64,000 bases of DNA from Gautieria morchelliformis (lineage: Eukaryota; Basidiomycota; Agaricomycetes; Gomphales; Gomphaceae). Positions 9,828-19,628 of this stretch are shown piece by piece. The DNA is taken from positions 1 through 64,000 of the forward strand of contig WHVA01000269.1 of the NCBI GenBank assembly GCA_015179125.1. The letters run 5' to 3'. The translations under genes and the position numbers were made by a program. The stretch's first letter is position 1, and each line of letters begins with the position of its first letter. A model generated the notes under the pieces. That model searched no databases. It worked only from the letters and a program-made list of their open reading frames with translations, and was not told the DNA's origin.

Positions 9828-11348
9828 TTAAGTTTTGGGAGTGGTGAGAGCAGTGTAGGTAAATAGATTGCTGATCTTTGGACCGTGGGCTAGGACCTTG
9901 TTATCTACCAAGAGCAAGGAATGATGTTTGCTAAATATAACATCAACGTTGGCAGTGGTCATTCGTCCGACTGACAGGAGGTTCGCGTTGAGCTTCGGTA
10001 CGTAGATGACGTCAAGGAGTGTTATTGGGAGATGGGGGAGGTGAAATGACGCGTCAGAGCAGAGGGTAATGTGTATCGTCCCTCTCTGATTGGCTGTGAA
10101 GGCCTCCCCGCTGGCTGTCTCGATCGAGATCGGGGTGACCGTGTACAGATGGTCGAATAGATCGGCCGTTCCGCAAAGGTGGCTGGATGCGGCCGAGTCT
10201 ATCAACCAGGTGTGTGCTTTGTTCTCGATCGTGGATAGCGCTGTGGTTACTGTTGACAGGATGACTGTCTGACTCATCTCTTCCGGTACCTCTGTGATCC
10301 TTGCCATCATGGCGATGTCCCTGCTCTGGCCCGCGAGACGAGCTGAGTCGTTCAGCTTTGAGTCTGTCTCTGGATTGGGATGCTGGGGGGGAACGGAAGG
10401 TGAGTTATTATGAGTTCTAGAGGTGGGAGCGGAAGGGGATTGGCCTTGGAAAGGCTTCCAAGGTGATTGCCCAGCTAAACCACCCCCTGGCGCAAAACAC
10501 CTGGAAGCGCTGTGTCCCTCCTTACTGCAGTTGTTGCAGTGGTAGAATGGTCTCTGGTTGGTTTGAGGCGTGTTCTGTGCTGCAGCAAACTGACGGCTCT
10601 GCGGGACATTCGGCAGGCTGGACCTGCTAGGTGTGGGTCGCACCGCCCTTGCGATGAACGCAGTGGCGGCCTGGCTGGAAATCTCGACGGCATTGAGGTC
10701 CACCTCGTGGGCCTCGACGCGTTCCTCAATGTCGTCGGGGTCGTGCGTAATCATGCAGATCATCTGGGCGATCGGCCTCCAGGACTCAGGTACGTTCCTG
10801 AGAATCGTGGCTGCGTGAGTCGAGTCGGCTATGATCTCACCCATCTTTCCCAGCTGGTTTCGGAAATCTTTCATGGTTGTGAGGTACTCATTGACAGACT
10901 GTCCCTCAACCATGTGGTAGTTTTCGTATTTGGTCCTGACGATGCTGATTTTACTCGGGTCTTTAGACTCGAACTTCTTCGTTAGGATGGCCCAGGCTTC
11001 CGAGGCGATGTCCGTGTTATCGATCGCGGTCTGAAGGTCAGGTGATACACAGAGTAGGATCTGGTTGTACGCAACGTTATTCCTATCGTTCCACTCATCT
11101 ATGAGCTGGGTGAGTGGCGTCGTCCTGATGTGTGGTATCCTTCCTACGATGGTGACATTAGGGCTAGCGTCGCTTGGGAGCGCGTCGATGTCTGTGATGT
11201 TAGTGTACAGGCCCCTGTCTCTTGCTGTGGCTAGCAGCTCCCTTTTCCATGACACCCAGTTGTCTCGTCCGAGCTTCGGTTTGATGTCCCAGAACTTGTG
11301 GATGTTGTGCTTCGGGTGCGTGATGGTGGTCGGTATGGGTTGAGTCAT
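9828..11348 (-). CDS. Element A Gag-protease open frame
   Basis: 506 codons are open on the minus strand, starting at an ATG about 150 bp inside the 5' LTR. The N-terminal half is copia Gag (UBN2-type; NWVSWKRELLATARDRGLY, then IVRTKYENYHMVEG). A zinc knuckle reads CNNCSKEGHSASRCF near residue 275. The aspartic protease start WLIDSAASSHLCG lies near residue 385; its active-site D-S-A replaces the more common DTG/DSG, as is usual in many copia proteases. The frame stops before integrase. It is intact as an open frame but belongs to an element whose pol is dead, so it could act only in trans. Confidence 0.85.
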   Translation of the reverse strand: MTQPIPTTITHPKHNIHKFWDIKPKLGRDNWVSWKRELLATARDRGLYTNITDIDALPSDASPNVTIVGRIPHIRTTPLTQLIDEWNDRNNVAYNQILLCVSPDLQTAIDNTDIASEAWAILTKKFESKDPSKISIVRTKYENYHMVEGQSVNEYLTTMKDFRNQLGKMGEIIADSTHAATILRNVPESWRPIAQMICMITHDPDDIEERVEAHEVDLNAVEISSQAATAFIARAVRPTPSRSSLPNVPQSRQFAAAQNTPQTNQRPFYHCNNCSKEGHSASRCFAPGGGLAGQSPWKPFQGQSPSAPTSRTHNNSPSVPPQHPNPETDSKLNDSARLAGQSRDIAMMARITEVPEEMSQTVILSTVTTALSTIENKAHTWLIDSAASSHLCGTADLFDHLYTVTPISIETASGEAFTANQRGTIHITLCSDASFHLPHLPITLLDVIYVPKLNANLLSVGRMTTANVDVIFSKHHSLLLVDNKVLAHGPKISNLFTYTALTTPKT

Positions 11349-11495
11349 CGGTGAGTGCTGAGACTTTTAATCTCTAAAGAATACTAGGTAACTATAGGAT
11401 GTGCTACTAAATGTAGCTTAAGGAATCGGGGTCTGGAGTGACCCGGAATATTTCGGCAGGGGCTCGATGTGCTTAGAACTCGAGCGCAGGGAAAG

Positions 11496-11998
11496 TGACC
11501 AGTAGAATTGGTGGTTTTAATTGGGAACGTCGCTCGGTCTTTTATACAAACGTATCTAAGGTAACTAATGGAGAGATTGAGGGGGCATGGGCGAGAGGAA
11601 GGTCAGAAGGTGGAGGGCTGAGGGTTGGAGATGGGTGTGGAGTGTCCGTGGGGTAGATCGGGAAAATGGAACTACCTACGTGTACATATTGTGGAGCAAC
11701 ATAGTGTGATCACGAAATGGGACAGGGTTGAGACAGGAGAAAGGGGAAGGGGGAGAAACATAGAACTTGATAGTCCGGTTGATCCACGATGTGTGTGCGG
11801 CGTTGTGAGCCCGTGAGATCGCGTGGGCTCGCGTGGCTCCTCGACTCGACTCGACTAGGTGCGCGCGTACGCGCCTCGGTGAACTCGTTTGACTCGCTGG
11901 ATGGTGGAAGCTCATGGAGGGGAAGGAGTGGTAAGTGACTGGAGGGACAGAGAAGGGTGAGTGGGTCAATGGGTACTGTACAGTCTGGTTTCCTAACA
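11496..11998 (-). repeat. 5' LTR of copia element A
   Basis: This 503-bp copy matches 1110-1622. It begins TGTTAGG in minus orientation directly against transposase sequence at 11999. Differences from the partner are mainly C/T and G/A transitions plus the shorter CGACT tract near 11845. Confidence 0.88.
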
Positions 11999-13075
11999 AC
12001 CAGCCCAAAGCCATGTTCCACCGAGATGCGAACCCCACCCATGGCCGAGTTCCAGGCTCGCTCATAATTTGTGAGTTCTCCAACGTGAGCATAGGGACTC
12101 AAAACCCACGGGCTGACTCCATAGGCTGAATCCCCATACACTTGATAAAATCGCCGCTGGGCTGGATCCCCCTCCTGTGAGTGCTCCTGAATCGCATACC
12201 TCTCCATGAGACCCACGAGTCCACGCTCCCTCAGGACACCACTGTCATTTTGGGGTGTGCGATACAGGCCAGCCAAGTGGGCGATTAGTCCGTTAGGTGT
12301 GACGACCGCCTGAAATTTCATGCCATGAAATTTTTTATAACCTGTGTAAGCAAGCTCTTGATTATCCACAGGCCTGCATGTCCGTTGTATGGTGCAATCG
12401 ATGAAGCTGATGATTGTGCTGGTTGGAGCCCCGAAATCATGTGGTGCCGCTGCGTATACCTTCAAAATTTTCTGGCTCAGGATCCCTGCATGATCCCAGG
12501 CCAGAAGCCCTCCCCATCTTGTGTTTATAAAAGACGCCTTCTCATTCACGATCTCTGAGATCGCAGACTGGGGGCGTGCGTACTTCGTGGCCAGGGACCA
12601 TAAATCCTCTGGGCTGCGAAGCCGTGCACACGAAAGGCTGAGAGATTCGAGGGGGAAGGAGCGGAAACCGCATTTTGTTATGAGAGGACCTGTCAGCTCC
12701 GTAACCTGACTGAGGTTTCTCAGCTCATCTAGGGTAAACCTTTAGTGCAAAGTTGAATATTTTAGTTATAATGGCATGGCAGACACATGGTGTTGCTTAC
12801 TGGAACCTCCAGATACACTCAGCCTCACTGAGGCTCTGGAGATATTCCTCCGTGATCCGATGGCCTCTGATCTTTGGTTGTGGTTTCTCCTTTGGCTTGC
12901 AAAGGGCGCCTGCCGTGTGCATGAGGTGACTGTGCGTGTGGCTTGCAGTATCCTCGGAATCAGATGGGATGTCAGGCAACCGTGGGGAGGTTATAGCGAT
13001 GGGAATCAGAGTGGTGAGGAGTAGCCGTTTCTTGGAGCGGTTGAGTGGCATGGTGGCAGAGAGGAGCCCCACCAC
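11999..13075 (-). pseudogene. PIF/Harbinger-type DDE transposase, 3' end cut off by an LTR
   Basis: Two minus-strand exons are seen. Exon 1 starts with the ATG at 13075 (basic MPLNRSKKRL, then ...AECIWRF). An intron of about 60 bp (near 12800-12740, GTAAGC...AAAG) joins it in frame to FTLDELRNLSQVTELTG. The DDE_Tnp_4 core follows: first Asp in SFIDCTIQRTCRP, second Asp in QNDSGVL, and a likely catalytic Glu in RISVEHGFG. The frame then enters the element A LTR two residues later, so the C-terminal helix region is lost. N-terminal and catalytic parts show no stops. No partner gene, no clear terminal inverted repeats and no 3-bp target duplication were recognised. Confidence 0.85.
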
Positions 13076-13853
13076 ACGTGTCAGTCACGTGACAGTCACC
13101 TTAATTAATGTAACAATTACCAGCTCTTCTGGCGCTTATTTTAACAGTCCGATAATAATTTCTATCGACTTAATAATTATTACCCAACATATACTCTCTA
13201 ATAAGGAATGGTTGAGCGATGGACTTCAACATTCTTTTGGCTCTGGCCGGTTTCATAGGAGCAATGGATCAATGGGTAGCTTGATGCGTGACGCCTGGAC
13301 TGTCGCTCAGAGGGGGCCGTGATGCGTGACGACAGGCCAAAATGGGATCCGTGACGTGAGCAAATGGTCGTAATGCTACGGTAGCCGGATATTCTCGGGC
13401 TTCTGTGATTGTTCAAAGCATTGTTTCTAGATATTCTGGGCTAGAAGCGAGTGTTTAAACGTTTACGCCTCGTGGTTAGTATCAGACACAATTATTGTAA
13501 TTGCGTCTGGACAGAATCGATCTGAACTTGGTCGAATGGTCAACGACTTGTACTGAATTGCACATTGCCAGGTATAACACAATCGATAGTATGGTAAGAT
13601 GGGCGTAATTTCTCCAAATAGGAGTGGATCCAGTGTCCCTTCCTTCTTCCTTTCTATCATTTACATTCAAATTTGGATTGATGAGATCATAGCCATCGTA
13701 TTTGAAACCCAGCCGCTTACCAAGTTGTCCGCTGATCTGTGAGTTGCCGGGTATCAACGCTTTTGACACGATCGGATCGGCCTCAAGGTGACATCTGGGG
13801 AATGACCCAAGATATAAAGGAGAAGCGTTCGTTTCCCCTACGCAACGTACTCC
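13076..13853. other. Intergenic region upstream of the zinc-finger array
   Basis: About 0.8 kb with no recognisable gene. GATGCGTGACG occurs twice (near 13282 and 13321), with GATCCGTGACG near 13348, as short degenerate repeats. AT-rich stretches near 13120-13200 could belong to the border of the transposase element, but no matching terminal repeat was found. Confidence 0.5.
13813..13819 (+). promoter_or_regulatory. TATA box of zinc-finger unit 1
   Basis: TATAAAG lies 35-41 bases before the first ATG (13854) of the unit 1 gene, followed by a pyrimidine-rich start region (TTTCCCCTACG). Confidence 0.55.
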
Positions 13854-15469
13854 ATGACATCCCACACAAACGGGCCATATGCCTCGGATGCCACAGCGTC
13901 CAACGCGGGAGTCTACGACACGACCGAGGGACTCGATTATCCCCAGTCATGGCCGATCACCACGACGTCCCAGGTAGCCGCCTCCGCTCCATTCGAGTTG
14001 GCCGGTCCGAGCTACTATGCTCAGACTAGCTCGCCCTACGCACTGGGCCTAGCAGTAGACACCTCAGTCCCCCCAGGTTGGACCGACAACATCGGTCAAC
14101 GCTCTGAGTATGTTTCTCGAGGTTTGGTCAGATTGAAGAATAACTTACCTTGCTCACACACAGATACGTCCCGCTTCCGGCATCAGACAGGTCTGTGCCG
14201 CAGGTCCCACCATTTCTAGGCTATCACTTGGCCGCTCAGACACGCTCGGATCACAGGTAGATACAGGCATGCTATGTCGCGCTAGAGCAGCATTGACTTT
14301 TCTCTCAAGCGGCCAACATGGATGGTGGCATTGCCCACTGCCGGGAGGCAATGTCCCACAGGTTTATGGCTACCCGACCCCACCGCAGAACAACACATCA
14401 TTCAGTACTGGCTCAACACATACAGATATTATGTTCGGGGCCGGGCGTCAGGACTTCAATGCTTGTGACCCCGTCAATAACGAAGAGCCTGGTGGGAATG
14501 CTCCTGGGTAGGCACATTGCCATCATGTGATACTAGAATATTACTCAACCTGTTCTTCAGCGGGCAGGAAGGGCCTCATTACCCGTTGCCGGTCCACGAT
14601 TATCCTTCGCAACACCAGAGCGATGCATCACTCTCCGGCGGCTCAGGATACTTTCTCCACAGATCTGACCTGGTTATACGGGGTCAAGAGACTAGGCCCA
14701 CTTTTCCACTGCAATACCGGTCATTTGAATCAGATCCAGCTCACATGGAATATCACAGGTAGGCAGAGATTTTTTGTGTAATAGCACAACTCTGATTTAG
14801 TTCTTAAGCGGACAAAACTTTTACCTACCGCAAGGAAATGCACCATACAGCAATGGTGCACCACCGCATCGGGAAATGCCCCCATATGATAGCGGAGGTA
14901 GCGACTATACAGGTGGTGGGCAGCGCATGTACGTGGCTTCCTGTATGTTTGACAAATGGAGACATGACACTGACGCACGCTACAGGCCCGCCATCCAAAC
15001 CAAACATTCTGATTACAACCACGGGATGGCGTGGACCACCACGGCCATCCCACCGGCAGCAAATGCCAATTTGGATGTGGCGGGATCCCTGGCGATGCAG
15101 CCGTGTCCCGTACCCTCTTCGCCCACTCCAAGCCAACTACCGGAGTCCCCGGAGGCCGCCGACAATGGCACACCTGGCAATGACACACCTGGCGTTTATA
15201 ACGTCAGGTTCCAGGCTGACTTGGGGCCCCGCGGTGCAATGAAGGAGAAGGTGTCGTGCCCCTTCGGGTGCAGAAGATACGGAAGATACGGTGGGCCAAC
15301 TACGTTTAAGACTATATATTCCCTCCGGACACATCTTGTGAAGAGTTGCAAGAGGCCAGTAGGTAAACCGGAGACACCGCAGGACGTCTATGTCTTAGCC
15401 GAAAGCATCTGGGCAGCAGCTGAAGCTCGAGCAGCAGCTGAAGGAGCTCGAGCAGAGTCGCCGTCCTGA
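13854..15469 (+). CDS. Unit 1: low-complexity protein with C-terminal zinc-finger-like motif
   Basis: Predicted as about seven exons. It starts MTSHTNGPYASDATASNAG at 13854. Introns with GTATGT/GTAGGC donors and TTCTCAAG, TTCTTCAG or TTCTTAAG acceptors lie near 14108-14161, 14258-14308, 14510-14562, 14759-14810 and 14930-14982. Exons often reopen with Gly-Gln (GQHGWWHCPLPGG, GQEGPHYPLPVHD, GQNFYLPQGNAPY), giving a disordered Pro/Tyr/His/Gln/Asn-rich body. The last exon carries VSCPFGCRRYGR...YSLRTHLVKSCKRP, a CX3C...HX4C finger resembling a divergent C2H2/C2HC domain, then an Ala/Glu-rich tail. It could be a DNA-binding regulator. The family was not recognised, and exon borders are inferred. 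Confidence 0.55.
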
Positions 15470-16300
15470 CGCTTTTAGCAAAGATTGATAGGGGGGTTTG
15501 TAATGAGCGACTTGGCCATGTGATACCAAAATCATGTGCTGGTAGAAGGCACACGTTCCATACCGGGCATGTAAGACTAGAAATTGAGAACCTGACACAA
15601 ATTAGGCCTCACTGGAGCACAAGATGAGCGATTGAGAGTCGCCGGCAGCCGCCTCGACGCATCACGCATGTTGCCTCTGATCGATTATCCACCCATACCC
15701 AGAATGCTCGAAATCCCTAAAAACAAACCAGATGGATCACACTCAACTCCTCTTCAGAGCCATTGGCGGTATCTCTGCCAATTCTGCCGTCCATGGAGTA
15801 CCTTACAGTCGTTTATTCCGACGTTTTAGTATGAAGCTTTAAGGATATCCTGCGTGGACGTGCCTGCGATCCATGGAACACACGGTTCTCAAAGCTGTTC
15901 CGTAGCCGCCACCTCCGACAGTCTATGCCACTCTATGACGCGGTAGTGTACGACTCCAACGACTCCATGGACGGACTCGATTATCCCTAGTTGCGGCCAT
16001 TAACGACGTCGAAGGCAACTGCCTCCAAGCCATCCTTCCCTTCGAACACTGATGGGTGTGGCTCATACACGCGATGTGTATGAGCCACCAGACTACCAGT
16101 GCCGGGTCCGAGTAGCTATGTTATGTATCGGCCCTGCCCATCGGACCCAAAGGTTACCAAATATTCTTGATGTTTCAGGCATGTCTGAGCAGTGGAGTGA
16201 TGAGGATTCGGGCCCCTATTATGCGGCTGTGGATTCCGTCCAGCAGGACGCATCCGTCGACCGACAAGGATGACTGTTCAGCTTATTTGGACATGTGTCA
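15470..16300 (+). pseudogene. Linker and decayed 5' exon of array unit 2
   Basis: Sequence after the unit 1 stop is shared with 18870-19480 (for example the stretch from 15577 to 15745 against 19007 onward). Near 15880-16020 it resembles the first exon of unit 1 (GTCTACGAC..., GGACTCGATTATCCC), but the CAG after CCC is TAG. A short ATG frame MSEQWSDEDSGPYYAAVD at 16182 recurs at 19629 and, diverged, at 17312. No intact gene is seen here. Confidence 0.5.
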
Positions 16301-16429
16301 GCAGACACCATAACGCTGACAGCATCAAGGCGCGAGTTAATCTCCTGGGCTGGACACGCTGAAACGCAAGGCGAACCTCGAAAGTGCGTCTGGCACAGCA
16401 CCGCGCCCATACTACTCGCTTACTTGTAT

Positions 16430-16953
16430 TATAAGAGGTCGCAGGATCACCGAAACGTCGTAGACTCTCAATCAGCAGCGAGGACAGCGGGTCTTCAAGC
16501 TATACTTCAGATTCCTCTTCTTTAGATTCTTCCTCGGATTCTAGCTCCTTATCGTCTTCCAGTGATTCTGGTGCAGAAGATTCAAAGTTACTTCCTAGCT
16601 ACAAGGTTTCAAATAATACACACCCTAACTCAAAAGGCGTTCCACATGCCATTAGACGGCAAGCTGCGTCTGTCGTTGTGACGTGAGTTGCTGCGTCTTA
16701 TTTTGCTGTTAATTGACCTTTCCTTGAAAGTAGCGGTGGCACGCAGCAGCCAACTGTACCGCCGGGCTTGGGGAAGCCGTCGACGCACTCAAGGAACAAG
16801 CGCAGGAAACTAAAACGCAAATATGCCACTGCTCAACCTTCAGCCCAGTCACTTCGGTCCCTCCGACCGACAACGTCGGTCAAACTCGAGCTAAATTTCG
16901 CGCCCTTCATCAGTGACGTTCGGCCACACCCTGGCCAGGTCTGTCCTGTACTG
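16430..16953 (+). pseudogene. Serine-rich, NLS-bearing gene fragment (possibly coilin-like)
   Basis: Two joined exons are readable. The first (about 16438-16682) has SPKRRRLSISSEDSG followed by a long Ser/Asp tract up to SSDSGAEDSKLL. A 50-bp intron (GTGAGT...GAAAG, near 16683-16732) leads to GGTQQPTVPPGLGKPS and NKRRKLKRK. Two basic clusters and an acidic Ser tract suggest a nuclear protein. The arrangement (Ser/Asp tract, then PPG-GK and an Arg/Lys-rich R/N block) recalls coilin-type proteins, but this is only an impression. Right after the basic block the reading enters sequence shared with the zinc-finger units (TCGGTCCCTCCGACCGACAACGTCGGTCAA). No N-terminal domain is found. Confidence 0.4.
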
Positions 16954-17311
16954 TAGTACATACCGCGTATCGCATCTTACTCACAGTCGACCTTTGATTC
17001 AGATCGAAGCCAGCCTCAAGCACCCTGCTTATCTCATCGTCTCTTGCCTCCTCAACAGCATCCCATGCCGATGAGGTCACCATCGCGGAGGATGCGGGCG
17101 AGCTCCGACAAGATCGCTATTCACTCTGCACTGCACTCCAATGGATTAGGCCTTGTATCGAGGACGTTATGGATACTGTGTGCACTGTCGAAATCGAGTG
17201 CAATTCGAGTGCGTGGTATATCTCCACTACCTCCGTACTCTGAACCTTTCGTTTCAGCTACGGATAATCTGTTCGATCGATTCACCTCACAAGTGTCAGG
17301 CTGATCCAGGC

Positions 17312-18869
17312 ATGTCCGCACATTGGACTGACGAACAAGCCGCCGCATCCATCACCGCCTATTGTGCGGCTGTGGATCCCATGACACCTCCTTCCAGCCA
17401 CAAGCACGGTGGTTCAAGAATACGCCAAAGGAGCGTATGCCGGGAGATGTGTCAGATGATACCTCAGTCCCCCCAGGCTGGTCCGACAACGTTGGTCAAT
17501 GCTCTGAGTATGTTTCTCGAAGTTTGGTCAGATTGAAGAATAACTTACCTTGCTCACACACAGATACGTCCCGCTTCCGGAATCAGACAGGTTTGTGCCG
17601 CAGGTCCCACCATATGTTGCTGGTGGACAAGTCTCTGGTGCAGAGCGTCAACTGGAGCCATCATTCCTAGGATATCACTCGGCCGCTCAGACACGCTCGG
17701 ATCACAGGTAGATACAGGCATGCTATGTCGCGCTAGAACAGCATTGACCTTTCTCTCAAGCGGCCAACATGGATGGCGGCATTGCCCACCGCCGGTAGGC
17801 AATGTCCCACAGGTTTATGGTCACCCGACCCCACTGCACTGCAGAACAACACATATTATGTTTGGGGCCGGGCGTCAGGACTTACTCTTCAATGCTCGTG
17901 GCCCCGTCAATAACGAAGAGCCTGTTGGGAATGCTCCTGGGTAGGCACATTGCCATCATGTGATACTAGAATATTACTCAACCTGTTCTTCAGCGGGCAG
18001 GAAGGGTTTTATTACCCGTTGCCGGTCCACGATTATCCTTCGCAACACCAGAGCCATGCGTCACTCTCCAGCACCGGCTCAGGATATCTGCACCAATTTG
18101 CGAAGCAGAACTTTCTCCACAGATCTGACCTGGTTATAAGGGTCAAGAGACTGGGCCCACTTTTCCAGTACAATACCGGTCATTTGAATCAGATCCAGCT
18201 CACATGGAATATCACAGGTAGGCAGAGATTTTTTGTGTAATAGCACAACTCTGATTTAGTTCTTAAGCGGACAAAAATTTTACCTACCGCAAGGAAATGC
18301 ACCATACAGCAATGGTGCAACACCGCATCGGGAAATGACCTCATATGATAGCGGAGGTAGCGACTGTACGTGGTGGGCAGCGCATGTACGTGGCTTCCTG
18401 TATGTTTGACAAATGGAGACATGACACTGACGCACGCTACAGGCCCACCATCCAAACTCAACATTCTGATTACAACCACGGGATGGCGTGGACCACCACG
18501 GCCATCCCACCGGCAGCAAATGCCAATTTGGACATGGCGGGATCCCTGGCGATGCAGCCGTGTCCCGTACCCTCTTCGCCCACTCCAAGCCAACTACCGG
18601 AGTCCCCGGAGGCTGCCGACAATGACACACCTGGCGTTTATAACGTCAGGTTCCAGGCTGACTTGGGGCCCCGCGGTGCAATGAAGGAGAAGGTGTCGTG
18701 CCCCTTCGGGTGCACAAGATACGGAAGCACGTTCAAGTCCATCTATTACCTCCGGACCCATCTTGCGAAGACTTGCAAGAGGCCAGGTAAACCGGAGGAG
18801 GACTTTTATGTCTTGGCCGAAAGAGCTTGGGCAGCAGCTGAAGGAGCTTGGGCAGAGTCGTCGTCCTGA
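17312..18869 (+). CDS. Unit 2: paralogue of the zinc-finger-like gene
   Basis: A diverged duplicate of unit 1 about 3.4 kb downstream. It may start MSAHWTDEQAAASITAY at 17312, with a frame change or intron before SDDTSVPPGWSDNVGQ. Shared exons follow with the same intron positions (GQHGWRHCPPPVG, GQEGFYYPLPVHD) and a last exon with VSCPFGCTRYGS...YYLRTHLAKTCKRPG. Relative to unit 1 it has small indels, including an added segment in the second exon (VAGGQVSGAERQ) and a deletion before the finger. The finger residues (two Cys, His, Cys) are kept, which suggests constraint on that motif. The 5' end is uncertain, and it may be a pseudogene. Confidence 0.45.
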
Positions 18870-18884
18870 CGCTTTTAGCAGAGA

Positions 18885-18958
18885 TTGTATCACATGGCCA
18901 AGTCGCTTATTACAAACCCTACTGGGTTTGTAATGAGCGACTTGGCCATGTGATACAA
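18885..18958. repeat. 35-bp near-perfect inverted repeat (hairpin) after unit 2
   Basis: Arms 18885-18919 and 18924-18958 pair over 35 bases with one G-T type mismatch and a 4-base loop (TACT). In unit 1 only the right arm is present (about 15498-15532), so the left arm is an added inverted copy. It sits about 15 bp after the unit 2 stop and would lie in its 3' UTR. Confidence 0.9.
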
Positions 18959-19628
18959 AAGTCACCATGTGCTGGTAGAAGACACCCATTCCATACCGGG
19001 CATGTAAGACTAGAAATTGAGAACCTGACACAAATTAGGCCTCACTGGAGCACAAGATGAGCGATTGAGAGTCGCCGGCAGTCGCCTCGACGCATCACGC
19101 ATGTTGCCTCTGATCGATTATCCACCCATACCCAGAATGCTCGAAATCCCTAAAAGCAAACCAGATGGATCGCACTCGACTCGTCTTCAGAGCCATTGGC
19201 GGTATCTCTGCCAATTCTGCCGTGCAGGGCGTACCTTGTAGTCGTTTATTCCGACGTTTTAGTATGAAGCTTTCCAGGGGAATAAGGATATCCTGCGTGG
19301 ACGTGCCTGCGATCCATGAAACACGCGGCTCCCAAAGCTCCTTCGCCTCCGTAAGCCGCCGCCGTCTCCGACCCATTTTATGCCACAGGAGTGTACGAGT
19401 CCACGGACGGACTCGATTATCTCTAGTCACATTAACGACGTCCAAGGTGATTGCCTCCGAGCCAATGATCCCTTCCCTTAGAACGGTGATGGGTGTGACT
19501 CATACACCCCATATGAACCACCAGTGCCGGGTCTGAGTAGATAGGTTTATGTATCTGCCCTACCCATCAGACCTAAGGGTTACCATTCTTGCGACGTACG
19601 TCACTAAACAATGTTTCACCAATATAGG

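Larger units (their letters stand above)
1110..11998 (-). mobile_element. Degenerate copia LTR retrotransposon (element A), split by a nested element
   Basis: Two direct repeats of about 0.5 kb (1110-1622 and 11496-11998), each bounded by TG...CA in minus orientation, flank a gag-protease-integrase-RT-RNase H coding order on the minus strand. Gag-protease is open for 506 codons, but pol carries several frameshifts and nonsense codons. Element B (2087-7334) is inserted in the RNase H region. The LTRs differ by roughly a dozen substitutions plus a 10-bp difference in a CGACT-rich tract, so A is older than B. No target duplication is visible: the flanking bases are AAAAG on the left and ACCAG on the right, and the flanks belong to two different transposons. 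The element may be a recombinant. Confidence 0.88.

Noticed and set aside
13076..13400. Terminal inverted repeats of the Harbinger element
   Set aside because: Short GATGCGTGACG-like repeats are direct, not inverted, and no partner end exists because the other side is lost to the LTR.
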